A stretch of 64,000 nt of DNA from Micromonospora tarapacensis (GTDB lineage Bacteria; Actinomycetota; Actinomycetes; Mycobacteriales; Micromonosporaceae): assembly GCF_019697375.1 (NCBI RefSeq), contig NZ_JAHCDI010000004.1, positions 3,831,324-3,895,323 on the forward strand, written 5' to 3'. The stretch's first letter is position 1. Every line of letters starts with the position of its first letter. Below the pieces are notes generated by a model. That model did no database searches. It was not told the origin of the DNA and saw only the letters and a program-made list of their open reading frames with translations. Below, one piece after another: positions 25,367 to 34,064 of the stretch. The translations under genes were made by a program, and so were the position numbers.

Positions 25367-25843
25367 ATGACCGCACCCGCCCGCCTCTCCCCCGGTGACC
25401 CGGCGCCCGAGTTCACCCTCCCCACCGACACCGGCGGCCAGCTCACCCTGGCCGACCTGCGCGGCCGGAAGGTCGTCCTGTACGCCTACCCGGCCGCGAT
25501 GACCCCCGGCTGCACCAAGCAGGCCTGCGACTTCCGCGACTCGTTGGGCGCACTGCGGGCCGCCGGCTACGAGGTGGTCGGCATCTCGCCGGACAAGCCG
25601 GAGAAACTGGCGAAGTTCCGCGACCGCGACGCGATCACCTTTCCGCTGGTCGCCGACACCGACAAGGCGGTGCTGACCGCCTACGGCGCGTACGGCGAGA
25701 AGCAGATGTACGGCCGCACCGTGACCGGCGTGATCCGTTCCACGTTCGTCATCGACGCGGACGGCAAGATCGAGCGGGCGCTCTACAACGTCAAGGCCAC
25801 CGGTCACGTCGCCAAGCTCCGCCGCGACCTCGGCCTGGACTGA
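25367..25843 (+). CDS. bcp: Thiol peroxidase, Bcp/PrxQ-type peroxiredoxin
   Basis: A 158-residue cytoplasmic peroxiredoxin that reduces H2O2 and organic peroxides with thioredoxin. TPGCTKQACDFRD holds the peroxidatic Cys (about 49) and the resolving Cys five residues later, the atypical 2-Cys arrangement of PrxQ. YAYPAAMTPGC replaces the commoner YFYPK/RDxTPGC, a small variation. VVGISPD, PLVADTD and STFVIDADGKI complete the fold. It is divergent from the metal importer operon and shares its operator region, so the same regulator could touch it. Confidence 0.93.
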   Translation: MTAPARLSPGDPAPEFTLPTDTGGQLTLADLRGRKVVLYAYPAAMTPGCTKQACDFRDSLGALRAAGYEVVGISPDKPEKLAKFRDRDAITFPLVADTDKAVLTAYGAYGEKQMYGRTVTGVIRSTFVIDADGKIERALYNVKATGHVAKLRRDLGLD

Positions 25844-25963
25844 GCGGGCGTGGCGGGCGTGGTCCAGCATCCGGCGGCCACCCGCGACAGCAGGCACGCC
25901 GCGCGCCGGGGGCCGGTTTCCCACCGTCCGCGGCGGTCGTGAAGAATGGTGGTACGCGGTGAA

Positions 25964-26038
25964 GGGGCCGTAGCCCAACTGGCAGGAGGCATGCGGTTTA
26001 GGTCCGCACCAGTGCGGGTTCGAGTCCCGCCGGCCCTA
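25964..26038 (+). tRNA. Unusual tRNA with UAG anticodon and short variable loop (annotatable as tRNA-Leu-TAG)
   Basis: A cloverleaf of 75 bases: acceptor GGGGCCG/CGGCCCT (one G-T pair), D-arm with a 3-bp stem and 12-base loop, anticodon stem TGCGG/CCGCA with loop TTTAGGT (anticodon TAG), a 5-base variable loop and T-arm GCGGG-TTCGAGT-CCCGC. CCA is not encoded. Anticodon UAG reads the Leu codon CUA, but bacterial tRNA-Leu is a class II tRNA with a long variable arm, and this one is class I. It may be charged by another synthetase or be non-functional. Confidence 0.7.
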
Positions 26039-26307
26039 CTTCTCCGTCACGTCCGGGCACGCCGGGACGACGACCTGGTCACCGACCGCGAGCCGTCCCG
26101 ATTCCAGGGCCACGAGGTGCAGTCCGAAGAGGAACTGCTGGCCCGTGGCAGTCCGGGGATCTCACGCTGGGTGACGCCGATGCCGGCTTCGTCGACCACC
26201 ATCCAGCGCCGGTCGCCGGCCAGGCCCCAGGGCCGCACCTGCGCCTCGCGCCGGTCGAGCCGGTGACAAGCCTTGACCGGGTACGTGTGGATCGCGCTCA
26301 GCCGCAC
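26036..26307 (-). pseudogene. MOSC-domain protein, internally deleted
   Basis: The first ~53 codons (GTG 26307) read MRLSAIHTYPVKACHRLD, WGLAGDRRWMVVDE and GVTQREIPGL, the N-terminal beta-barrel of MOSC/YcbX-like molybdenum-cofactor sulfurtransferase relatives. A second frame, from about 26155 down to 26036, gives TGQQFLFGLHLVALESGRLAVGDQVVV, the end of a MOSC domain. These proteins are about 270-290 residues, so roughly 190 codons between the two pieces are missing and the frame is lost. The stop overlaps the 3' end of the neighbouring tRNA. The product cannot fold as a MOSC protein. Confidence 0.7.
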
Positions 26308-26485
26308 CGGCCCACCATGCCATGCCGGTACCGGTTACCAGCGGCAGGGCCGAGCCGTCAAGATTGAAAGTTCTCATTCATTTAGCACATCCGATCCGGT
26401 GGTGTCGGCGACCACAACAGGCAGATGTCGTGGACCGAGTGGGCGAGGACACATGACGGTGATTCGCGACCAGTAACATGCCGCC
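26308..26485. promoter_or_regulatory. Upstream region of the polysaccharide cluster
   Basis: No gene is seen here. Bases 26359-26395 are unusually A/T-rich for this genome (GATTGAAAGTTCTCATTCAT) and may be the promoter or upstream element for the LCP gene that opens the exopolysaccharide cluster. No exact -35/-10 pair is assigned. Confidence 0.4.
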
Positions 26486-27544
26486 ATGTCTTCAGGTGTG
26501 CAGCAGTACGTCGAGCCCGGCCTCTACGGTTCCGGGCCTGACGGGGGGACCGGGGCTGCCGAGAGCACGAAGCGCCGCCGCCGGTGGCGCAAGGTCCTCC
26601 TGATCAGTCTCCTGGTGATGACGTTCGTCGGCGGTGGCGGCCTGATCGCCGGCGGGCTCTACCTCCGCTCGGTCGAGTCCGGCATCGAACGGCTGGACGC
26701 CTTCAGTGAGGTGCCGGAGGAGGGCCGCCCCCAGGCGGCGGTGCAGGACGCACTGAACATCCTGATCCTCGGCAGCGACTCCCGGGATCCGGACAGCACC
26801 GGCGGCTCGCGCACGGACACCATCATCGTGGCCCACATCCCGGAGGACCGGTCCACCGCTCAGCTCATCTCGATCCCGCGGGACACCTGGGTGAGCGTTC
26901 CCCGATCCAAGGACGGCCGGCAGGGCGGCCAAGACGCCAAGATCAACGCCGCGTACGCCTGGGGTGGTGTTCCGCTCATGGTGCAGACCGTGGAGTCGTT
27001 CACCAAGGTCCGGATCAACCACGTCATGATCATCGACTTCGCCGGCTTCAAGGAGATCATCGACGCCCTCGGCGGCATCGAGATCAAGTCGGAGAAGACG
27101 TTCACCTCCATCCATCCGCCGTTCCGCACCTTCCAGCAGGGCGTGCAGCGGATGGACGGCGAGACCACGCTGGACTACTCCCGGCAGCGCAAGCAGTTCG
27201 CCGACGGCGACTTCGCCCGGATCCGGCACCAGCAGCAGGTCATCAAGGCGATCCTCGACGGCGCGGTCTCGGGCGGCATCGTCACGAACCCGGGCCGGCT
27301 CAACTCCTTCGTCAGGGCCACCTCCAGCGCCGTGTCGGTGGACGAGAAGATGTCCCTGCTGGGCATGGCCACGGACCTGCGCGGCCTGCGGGGCGGCAAC
27401 CTGACCTTCATGACCAGCCCGACGAGGGGCACCGGACGGGTCGGCAGCCAGAGCGTCGTGTTCGCCGACGACGAGAAGGTGTCGTCGTTCTACGACGCGG
27501 TGCGGCGCGACGACGTCGACGAGATCCTCGCCCAATCAAAGTGA
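26486..27544 (+). CDS. LCP (LytR-CpsA-Psr) family glycopolymer ligase
   Basis: A 352-residue membrane protein: cytoplasmic Gly-rich N-terminus, one membrane helix (about 36-58) and an extracytoplasmic LCP domain (about 85-270). NILILGSDSRD, RTDTIIVAHI, LISIPRDTWV, KINAAYAWGG, DYSRQRKQFADGDFARIRHQQQ are the conserved blocks, including the Asp and Arg residues that bind pyrophosphate lipid. LCP enzymes transfer lipid-linked glycopolymers onto peptidoglycan. As first gene before an initiating sugar transferase, it probably anchors the polymer made by the next genes. A short hairpin follows the stop. Confidence 0.92.
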   Translation: MSSGVQQYVEPGLYGSGPDGGTGAAESTKRRRRWRKVLLISLLVMTFVGGGGLIAGGLYLRSVESGIERLDAFSEVPEEGRPQAAVQDALNILILGSDSRDPDSTGGSRTDTIIVAHIPEDRSTAQLISIPRDTWVSVPRSKDGRQGGQDAKINAAYAWGGVPLMVQTVESFTKVRINHVMIIDFAGFKEIIDALGGIEIKSEKTFTSIHPPFRTFQQGVQRMDGETTLDYSRQRKQFADGDFARIRHQQQVIKAILDGAVSGGIVTNPGRLNSFVRATSSAVSVDEKMSLLGMATDLRGLRGGNLTFMTSPTRGTGRVGSQSVVFADDEKVSSFYDAVRRDDVDEILAQSK

Positions 27545-27553
27545 ACCGGCGTA

Positions 27554-27574
27554 CGCCCGCCCTACCGGCGGGCG
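27554..27574 (+). terminator. Short GC hairpin after the LCP gene
   Basis: CGCCCGCC / GGCGGGCG form an 8-bp stem with a 5-base loop, ten bases after the stop. It has no T-run and may only partly terminate, leaving the next gene to its own or read-through transcription. Confidence 0.45.
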
Positions 27575-27641
27575 CACTCCGTTGCGTATCCTGCCGTTCC
27601 GCTCCGGCGATCTCCGCCGGGATTCCACGGGGAGTACCGAC

Positions 27642-29138
27642 ATGTCGAGCCAGCCGGCCATGAGAGACCGCGGGGCAGCGGCGACGCCGAACTGGGACCA
27701 GCCGACCGGGGCGCCGGTGCCGGATCAGTCCAGTTCGACGCCGGAGGCCGCCGTCTCCGCGCGTCAGGGTCTGGACACCACCGCCGTGCTCCCCTACGCC
27801 AGCTCCCGGGCCTCCAAGCGCACCCGCTGGCTGCGCGCCTGGATGATGACCGCACCGGTCGACCTCCTGGCGCTGCTGGCGCCCCTCCTGGTCACCCGCC
27901 AGTACTGGCGGGGCACCCTGGCCATGGCCGTGCTCACCCTGGCCATCTTCGCCGCCGGCGGGCTCTACCGCGCGCGGCGGCACGTGAGCTTCCTCGACGA
28001 GTTGCCGAGCCTGTGCGGGCGGCTGCTCGCCGCGGCGTCGGTGGTCGCCATCATCGCGGCGTTGCGCCACGAATCCGCCGACTACGTGCTCGGCTACACC
28101 AGCGACGTGGCCGTCTCGGCCGGCCTGGTCATCGTCGGCAGGGCGTTCACCCGGGAATTCGCCATCCTCGCCCGCAAGCGCCGGTGGGTCGAGCACAACG
28201 CCGTCATCGTCGGCAGCGGCCCGACCTCCGTCGAGCTGGCCCGCCTGCTACGCCGCTATCCGCAGTACGGGCTGCGGTTCGTGGGTTGCGTCGACTCGGC
28301 CGCCCGCCAGGGCACCGCCGCGCTTCCGTTGGCCGGCACCCTCGACCAGTTGGACAGCGTCGTGCGGCTCACCGAGTGCGACGTGGTAATCGTCGGCGAT
28401 CCGGACTGCTCCGAGACGAAGCTGATGGAGATCCTGTCCCGTCCGCGGACGGCCGGGTGCGACGTCTGGGCCGCCACCGGGCTCTGGGGCTCCCGATCCA
28501 GTGACGACCACATCGGTGCGGTCCCGGTGGCCAAGGTCGGCGGCACCTCGCTCTCCGGGCCACAGTGGGCGCTCAAGCGGGCATCGGACATCACCTTCGC
28601 CACGGTGGCGCTGCTCGCGCTGAGCCCGCTGCTGCTGCTCTGCGCCGTCGCCACCCTGATCGACGGCGGTCGGGGCATCTTCTTCTACCAGGACCGGATC
28701 GGCCGGTACGGCAAGCCCTTCAACATCATCAAGTTCCGCTCCATGCGACCCGTGAACGAGCAGGAGTCGCAGACCAACTGGTCGATCGCGCACGACCGGC
28801 GGGTGGGGCCGATCGGGCGGTTCATGCGGCGGACGTCGCTCGACGAGCTTCCCCAACTGTGGAACATCCTGCGCGGCGACATGAGCCTGGTCGGTCCCCG
28901 GCCGGAACGTCCCTACTTCGTGGAGAAGTTCTCGGCGGAGTATCCGGACTACGCGATGCGGCACCGCGTCCCGGTGGGTCTCACCGGTCTGGCCCAGGTG
29001 AGTGGGCTGCGCGGCGACACCCCCATCTCCGACCGCGCCCGCTTCGACAACTACTACATCGAGAACTGGTCCCTCTGGCTCGACGTCAAGGTGGTGCTGC
29101 GCACCGTGACCGAGGTGTTCCGCGGCGGCGGCCGCTGA
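27642..29138 (+). CDS. Polyprenyl-phosphate glycosyl-1-phosphate transferase (exopolysaccharide initiation)
   Basis: A 498-residue initiating enzyme that moves a sugar-1-phosphate onto undecaprenyl phosphate at the inner membrane face. Four N-terminal helices (about 60-150) are followed by a CoA-binding-like domain (about 165-285; AVIVGSGPTSVELARLL), a reentrant helix (about 305-330) and the catalytic Bac_transf domain (about 310-498). KFRSMRP, RRTSLDELPQLWNILRGDMSLVGPRPE and VPVGLTGLAQVSG are diagnostic. ATG at 27642 has GGGGAG upstream; earlier in-frame starts lack a site. It starts the lipid-linked repeat unit extended by the following two transferases. Confidence 0.93.
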   Translation: MSSQPAMRDRGAAATPNWDQPTGAPVPDQSSSTPEAAVSARQGLDTTAVLPYASSRASKRTRWLRAWMMTAPVDLLALLAPLLVTRQYWRGTLAMAVLTLAIFAAGGLYRARRHVSFLDELPSLCGRLLAAASVVAIIAALRHESADYVLGYTSDVAVSAGLVIVGRAFTREFAILARKRRWVEHNAVIVGSGPTSVELARLLRRYPQYGLRFVGCVDSAARQGTAALPLAGTLDQLDSVVRLTECDVVIVGDPDCSETKLMEILSRPRTAGCDVWAATGLWGSRSSDDHIGAVPVAKVGGTSLSGPQWALKRASDITFATVALLALSPLLLLCAVATLIDGGRGIFFYQDRIGRYGKPFNIIKFRSMRPVNEQESQTNWSIAHDRRVGPIGRFMRRTSLDELPQLWNILRGDMSLVGPRPERPYFVEKFSAEYPDYAMRHRVPVGLTGLAQVSGLRGDTPISDRARFDNYYIENWSLWLDVKVVLRTVTEVFRGGGR

Positions 29139-29280
29139 GCCGTCCCCCTCACGACGGGCCGATCGGCCAGCCGGTGGTCGCACGCCGGGGCAGCCATGAT
29201 CGTGCCCTTCGCCGTCTGAACGTCGCCCGCGCAGCGGCCTGCCTCCGGGCACGGGCGCGCCCCATCGCATGGAGAGTCGA

Positions 29281-30246
29281 ATGCCGAACGTATCCGTCGT
29301 GATCCCCACCACGGGCCGGCCAAGCATCGCCGAGGCGGTCCTGTCCGCCCGGCACCAGAGCGGTGCGTCCACGTACGTCGTGGTCGTCTGCGACACCCCG
29401 GACGTGCCGCCGACGGTACGCGAGCTGGGGCCGCAGATCGACCGGGTGGTCTGCACCGGTGGTGGTCGCCGCGGGTCGTACGCCCGCAACCTCGGCGTCG
29501 CGCACGCCGACCCGGGCAGCCACATCGCGTTCCTGGACGACGACGACGCCTGGCTGCCGACGAAGCTGGCGAGCCAGCTGCCCGCCCTGGAGCGCCTGGT
29601 CGCCGCCGGGTTCCGCCCGGTCGTGTCGTCGCGGATCCTGCAACGGAAGGCCGGCGGCGACCCGCTGCCGACGGCCGCCCCCGTCGAGGTGATCCCCGAC
29701 GGCATCCTGCCGGAGGACTACCTGTTCCGTCGTCGTCACCTCGGCGTCGGCCGGCAGTCGCTGCCGACCTCGACCCTCCTGACGACGTACGAGTTGGCGA
29801 CCGAGTGCCGGTGGGACGAGACGTTGCCGCGCCACCAGGACTGGGACTGGCTGGTCCGGGTCGCGCGGCTGCCCAGGGTGAAGATCGTCCAGGTCGAGGA
29901 GGCGACCGCCGTGTACACGGTGGGCAGTCCGGGCTCGATCTCCGCGAACGCCGACTGGCGTACCTCCTGGAACTGGGCACAGCGCTGGGAGGGGGTGTGG
30001 TCGCCGTCGACCTTCTCCGACTTCATCGCCGCCCAGACCCTCCGCTACGCCTTGCAGGCACGCGACCGGGAGGGTGTCCGGGAGATGGTACGGGCGATCC
30101 GCCGCAACTCTGCCCCGTCGGCCCGCAACGCGGTGCTGGCGGCACTCGGACTCGTGCCGCGGTCGACGCTCGAACGGGTCGCCATGCGCAGGTCCAAGGG
30201 CGCCGACAGCCCCGCCCGAGCGGTCCAGAACGACGGGCGACCCTGA
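29281..30246 (+). CDS. GT2-family glycosyltransferase
   Basis: A 321-residue GT-A fold transferase. NVSVVIPTTGRPSIAEAVLSA opens the nucleotide-binding domain, SYARNLGVAHA and AFLDDDDAWLP (DxD-type metal site near residue 95) identify the family, and the HQDWDWLVRVA (ED-like catalytic) block lies near 200. No membrane helices are present, so it works at the cytoplasmic face, adding a sugar to the lipid-linked intermediate. ATG 29281 has GGAGAG upstream. It overlaps the next gene's ATG by one base (TGATG). Donor and acceptor are unknown. Confidence 0.88.
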   Translation: MPNVSVVIPTTGRPSIAEAVLSARHQSGASTYVVVVCDTPDVPPTVRELGPQIDRVVCTGGGRRGSYARNLGVAHADPGSHIAFLDDDDAWLPTKLASQLPALERLVAAGFRPVVSSRILQRKAGGDPLPTAAPVEVIPDGILPEDYLFRRRHLGVGRQSLPTSTLLTTYELATECRWDETLPRHQDWDWLVRVARLPRVKIVQVEEATAVYTVGSPGSISANADWRTSWNWAQRWEGVWSPSTFSDFIAAQTLRYALQARDREGVREMVRAIRRNSAPSARNAVLAALGLVPRSTLERVAMRRSKGADSPARAVQNDGRP

Positions 30247-31313
30247 TGCGACTGCATTTCGTCCTGCCCCAGCTCGAACCGCTCTACGGCATGGAGCTGG
30301 CGGCGGCGCTGCTGATGCGTGGGCTCCAGGCCCACGGCGTGGAGGTGTCGGCCACCGTCGTGTCCCGGGGCGTCCCCGCCGAGCTGGCCGACCTCACCAT
30401 CGACACCCTTGGCCTCGGCTCCCGGATCACCCGGTTGATGGAGGCCGTCCCGCCGCTGCGCCGGCGCCTGCAACAGCTGGCACCGGACGTCCAGATCGTG
30501 GCCAGCGGGCTGTGGGGCAGCGTGCCCGTCGGTGCCGCCCTCACCGGCTCCGGGCGCAGCTACGTCGCGTGGGAGCACTCGCTGCTGCCCGAACGGCTGC
30601 GCATCGACCGCCGGGTCCGCACGCTCGCCCGGTTCGCCCGACTCAAGGGGCTCCGCCCCCGGCTCGTGGTCGCCGTGTCCAACGGGGTCGCGCGCACCGT
30701 CCGGCAACTCGCACCCGGCCAGGAGGTGGTCACGGTCACCAATCCGATGCCGCCCCGGCCGTTCGTCGCCCCCCGGGAGATCGTGGACCAGGGGCGGATC
30801 GGGTTGCTCACCACGGCGGCCTTCCGTCCGTACAAGAACCACTCCTGCGCGCTCGCCGCGCTGGCCCTGCTCCCGACCAACTACCACCTGACGCTCGCCG
30901 GCGACGGCGAGGAGCGCGAGTTGCTCCACGCCAGGACGCGGGAGCTGGGGATGCAGGACCGGGTGACGTTCCTGGGCAGGGTGCCCGGGGTCGGCGAACT
31001 GCTCGCCCAGGCGGATCTCCTGGTGCACCCGTCCCGCGCCGAGACCTTCGGGTTCAGCCTGGTGGAGGCGGCCGAGGCCGGTCTGCCGGTCGCCGCCCTG
31101 CCGGTGCCGGCACTGGACGAGATGATCCCGACGTTCGTGCCCGGGGCGCTGGCGGCGGACACCTCCGCGTCGGCCCTCGCCGCCGTGATCGTCCGGCTGA
31201 CCGGCGCCGATCGGCCGACCCACGGCGACTTCGAGAAGTCCTGGCACGCCCGGTGCACGGCGTTGGCTCCCGCCGAGGTCAGCCGCCAGTGGGTGGAGGC
31301 GTTGCACCGGTGA
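30246..31313 (+). CDS. GT4-family glycosyltransferase
   Basis: A 355-residue GT-B fold retaining transferase. The N-terminal domain has LPQLEPLYGMELAAALLMRGL. The C-terminal domain (about 185-355) has TTAAFRPYKNHSCALAAL, LAGDGEERELL and the donor-binding VHPSRAETFGFSLVEAAEAGLPV (E-x7-E motif), all typical of GT4. It is coupled to the GT2 gene upstream and to the flippase downstream (GTGA). It probably adds the second or third sugar of the repeat unit. Confidence 0.88.
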   Translation: MRLHFVLPQLEPLYGMELAAALLMRGLQAHGVEVSATVVSRGVPAELADLTIDTLGLGSRITRLMEAVPPLRRRLQQLAPDVQIVASGLWGSVPVGAALTGSGRSYVAWEHSLLPERLRIDRRVRTLARFARLKGLRPRLVVAVSNGVARTVRQLAPGQEVVTVTNPMPPRPFVAPREIVDQGRIGLLTTAAFRPYKNHSCALAALALLPTNYHLTLAGDGEERELLHARTRELGMQDRVTFLGRVPGVGELLAQADLLVHPSRAETFGFSLVEAAEAGLPVAALPVPALDEMIPTFVPGALAADTSASALAAVIVRLTGADRPTHGDFEKSWHARCTALAPAEVSRQWVEALHR

Positions 31314-32671
31314 ATCCTGCCCCTGGTGCCGCCGGGACCGGGACGACCGACGGCCCAAGCCGACCCAGGTCGCACCGGCGCCGCTCGCTGCTCGCGGGTC
31401 GACGGGACGGATTTCTCCGGAAGTCCGGGAAGTTCCTCACCGGCACGCTGCTGCGGACCCTCGCCCAGGGGGCGCTCTTCGTCCTCCTGGCGCGCGAGAT
31501 GTCCATCGACACCTACGGTCTGTTCGTCGGTATCACCGCCCTGGTCGCCGTGGTCTCCCCCTTCGCGTCGGCCGGCGCACCGAGCCTGATCTTCCAGAGC
31601 TACGCCGAGGCGCCCACCGACTGGGCCCGCCACCTCGCCCGCGGCCTGCTTCTCTCCACCATCTTCGGTGCCGGCGCGACCGTGCTGGTCAGCGCGGCGG
31701 GGGTGGCGATCTGGGGCGACTCGGTGAGCATGCTGGATCTGCTCTGCCTCGCCTTCGCCGACCTGGTCGCGTGGCGCCTGATCGAGGCGGTGGCCGCGTC
31801 GGTGCAGGCGCGGGGGCGGATCTTCCTCGCCTCGGTCATTCCCGCCGTGCTGCACGTGGCACGGTTGGCCGGCGCGCTGTTGCTCGCCCTGGCGGACACC
31901 CCGATCGACCTGCGCGGGTGGGCGTTCACCCAGTTGCTGATCTCCGCCGTGGTCAGCCTCGTCATCACCGCGTTCAGCCTGCGGGGGGCCGGTCGGGTGC
32001 CCTGGGACGTCCGGGCCGCCCTCGGCCAGTCGCGATCCGGGCTGCTGTTCGCCGTCGGCCTCTCCGCCCAGACGGTCTACAACGACATCGACAAGGTCAT
32101 GCTGTCGCGGTTGGGTACGACGGAGAGCGCCGCCATCTACGCCGCGGCCTACCGGGTCGTCGATTTCGCGTACACGCCGGCCCGGTCCATGTCCGCCGTG
32201 GCGTACCCGAAGTTCTTCGAGGCCGGGCGGAAGGGGCTACGGTCGGCCCTGCGCCTCGCGCTCTCCCTGCTGCCGCGCTACCTGATGTTCAGCGTGCCGG
32301 CCAGCCTGCTGCTGGTGGCGTTCGCCTGGACCATGCCCCTGATCTTCGGCGCCGAGTACGAGGCGGCCACCCTGGCGTTGCAGGGCCTGAGCGCACTCCT
32401 GGTGCTGAAGGCGATACACTATCTCGCCGCCGATGCCCTGTCGGGTAGCCGGATGCAGGGCCGTCGCACGGTCTGCCAGATCGTGGTGGGCGTCGTCAAC
32501 GCTGGCCTCAACGTCTGGCTCATCCCGATCTACGGCTGGCAGGGCGCCGTCGCCTCCAGCCTGATCGGCAACGCCCTCCTCGGCGTGCTGATGTGGGCGT
32601 GCCTGGTGGTGTCCCTTCGGCGCGACCAGGCCAGCGCACCGGGGCCGGAGCGGGAGCTGGAGAGGGTCTGA
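31310..32671 (+). CDS. Wzx-like polysaccharide flippase (MOP superfamily)
   Basis: A 453-residue membrane protein with a Ser/Arg-rich N-terminal extension (about 1-38) and 11-12 membrane helices. GKFLTGTLLRTLAQGALFVLLAREMSIDTYGLFV is the opening of oligosaccharide flippases, and YNDIDKVMLSRLGTTESAAIYAAAYRVVDFA is the conserved middle block. It moves lipid-linked repeat units to the outer face for polymerisation. GTG 31310 overlaps the GT4 stop, and one base separates its stop from the polymerase start. Confidence 0.88.
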   Translation: MNPAPGAAGTGTTDGPSRPRSHRRRSLLAGRRDGFLRKSGKFLTGTLLRTLAQGALFVLLAREMSIDTYGLFVGITALVAVVSPFASAGAPSLIFQSYAEAPTDWARHLARGLLLSTIFGAGATVLVSAAGVAIWGDSVSMLDLLCLAFADLVAWRLIEAVAASVQARGRIFLASVIPAVLHVARLAGALLLALADTPIDLRGWAFTQLLISAVVSLVITAFSLRGAGRVPWDVRAALGQSRSGLLFAVGLSAQTVYNDIDKVMLSRLGTTESAAIYAAAYRVVDFAYTPARSMSAVAYPKFFEAGRKGLRSALRLALSLLPRYLMFSVPASLLLVAFAWTMPLIFGAEYEAATLALQGLSALLVLKAIHYLAADALSGSRMQGRRTVCQIVVGVVNAGLNVWLIPIYGWQGAVASSLIGNALLGVLMWACLVVSLRRDQASAPGPERELERV

Positions 32672-32672
32672 G

Positions 32673-34064
32673 GTGACGACGCTGTTCGGGGTGCTGCTGA
32701 CCGCGGCCGCCGTCGCGGTCGCCGGATGGCTCGTCCGCGAACGGCTTGCCGTAGCCGCCGCCTTCGGCGGCGGGCCGACCGCCGTCGTGCTCGTCGGCTT
32801 CGCGGTGCTGACCAGTGTCGCGTCCGGGATCGCCGACGACTACTCGCCGGCGATCATCGGTGTGCTGGTGCTCGGCCTGCTCGCGTGGCTGTTCGCCACG
32901 CGACGGTGGCGGCTGAGCGGCCCGGCCGAGATCTGGCCGCGGATATCGCTGGCGATGGCCGGGGCGCTGCTGCTCTGGTGCCTCGCGGTCGACGTGATCG
33001 CCGGCTCCGGCGTCTACGGGTCGAGGTTGCCGGCGTACGCCGCGGCGGGCCTGCTGCTGGCTACGGTGTGGCTGATGTCGGCCGGTACCTCCCTGAGCCT
33101 GCGCGCCATGGCCTACACCGGGCTCGCCGTGCTGTCGTCGCTCACGATTCCGGCCGCCATCTACGAAGCGTCCTGGCGGGCCTGCACGGTCGGGAGGCTG
33201 GAGAAGTGCTCGCTGGCCGGGGCACTGTTCCGGGGTCTGCACAACTCCGAGAACTACATCGCCATGATCGCCACGTTCACGCTGGTCGCCGCCGCCTGCG
33301 CGCTGCGCCGCACCGAGCTGCTGGCGGCGTCGTCGTTCTGTCTGCTGATCATCGTCGCCACCGGGTCCCGGACCAGCTACCTGGCCCTCGCCGTGCTGGG
33401 CGTCTGGTTGCTCGGCGCTCACCTCCTCGAACGCCGGCGCTCCTACCCGAAAATCAACTTTGCCCTGGGCGTGACGCTGGTCGTCGGGGCGGTGGCCACG
33501 GCCACCTACGTGACCTGGACCGCCACCAAGACCACCCTGAGTAACCGCGGCAACATCTGGAGCATCGCCCGCGAGTACATCGCCGGTGCGGAGATCACCG
33601 GCGTCGGTGTGTCGAAGTGGAGCTACCTGCGGGACATCGGCGAGGCGCCACGTCACTTCTTCCACTCGGGCTACGTCCTGGCCATCTTCGCCGGCGGCCT
33701 GGTCGCGTTGACCCTGTGGGGCCTCTGGCTGGCCACTCTGCTGCGCCGGACGGCGGTCGACGGCCGGGCCTTCTCCGCCAAGGCGCCGCTCGTCCTCCTC
33801 GTCGTCTGCTCGTTCACCGAGGTCGTCTGGAATCCGTTGTCGGTCGACGGGCTGACCTGGATCGTCGTCCTGCTGATGTTGACTACCTCGGCCGTCCCTC
33901 CCCCGGCTGAGCCCGTAACCGCCGTCGGGCGCGTGCCGGTGGTGCACCGGCCCGCACCGCCGGCCGGGCCACCCGATGTGACCGGTCGCCAGGTCGGCGG
34001 CCCGTCGCCGCCGACCGAGGCGTTCCGGTCGGTGCCGCTACGGTCGGTGGACTCCCCGGAATGA
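32673..34064 (+). CDS. Wzy/O-antigen-ligase-like polysaccharide polymerase
   Basis: A 463-residue membrane protein with about 11 helices and a large outer loop containing GLHNSENYIAMIATF and, later, NRGNIWSIAREYIAGAEITGVGVSKW and HFFHSGYVLAIFAGG. The H-x-x-Y/F-L-type end of this block is typical of Wzy_C/O-antigen ligase proteins. The C-terminal ~60 residues are a Pro-rich cytoplasmic tail. It probably links flipped repeat units into the polymer. GTG start at 32673; the stop overlaps the acyltransferase start (ATGAG). Confidence 0.82.
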   Translation: MTTLFGVLLTAAAVAVAGWLVRERLAVAAAFGGGPTAVVLVGFAVLTSVASGIADDYSPAIIGVLVLGLLAWLFATRRWRLSGPAEIWPRISLAMAGALLLWCLAVDVIAGSGVYGSRLPAYAAAGLLLATVWLMSAGTSLSLRAMAYTGLAVLSSLTIPAAIYEASWRACTVGRLEKCSLAGALFRGLHNSENYIAMIATFTLVAAACALRRTELLAASSFCLLIIVATGSRTSYLALAVLGVWLLGAHLLERRRSYPKINFALGVTLVVGAVATATYVTWTATKTTLSNRGNIWSIAREYIAGAEITGVGVSKWSYLRDIGEAPRHFFHSGYVLAIFAGGLVALTLWGLWLATLLRRTAVDGRAFSAKAPLVLLVVCSFTEVVWNPLSVDGLTWIVVLLMLTTSAVPPPAEPVTAVGRVPVVHRPAPPAGPPDVTGRQVGGPSPPTEAFRSVPLRSVDSPE

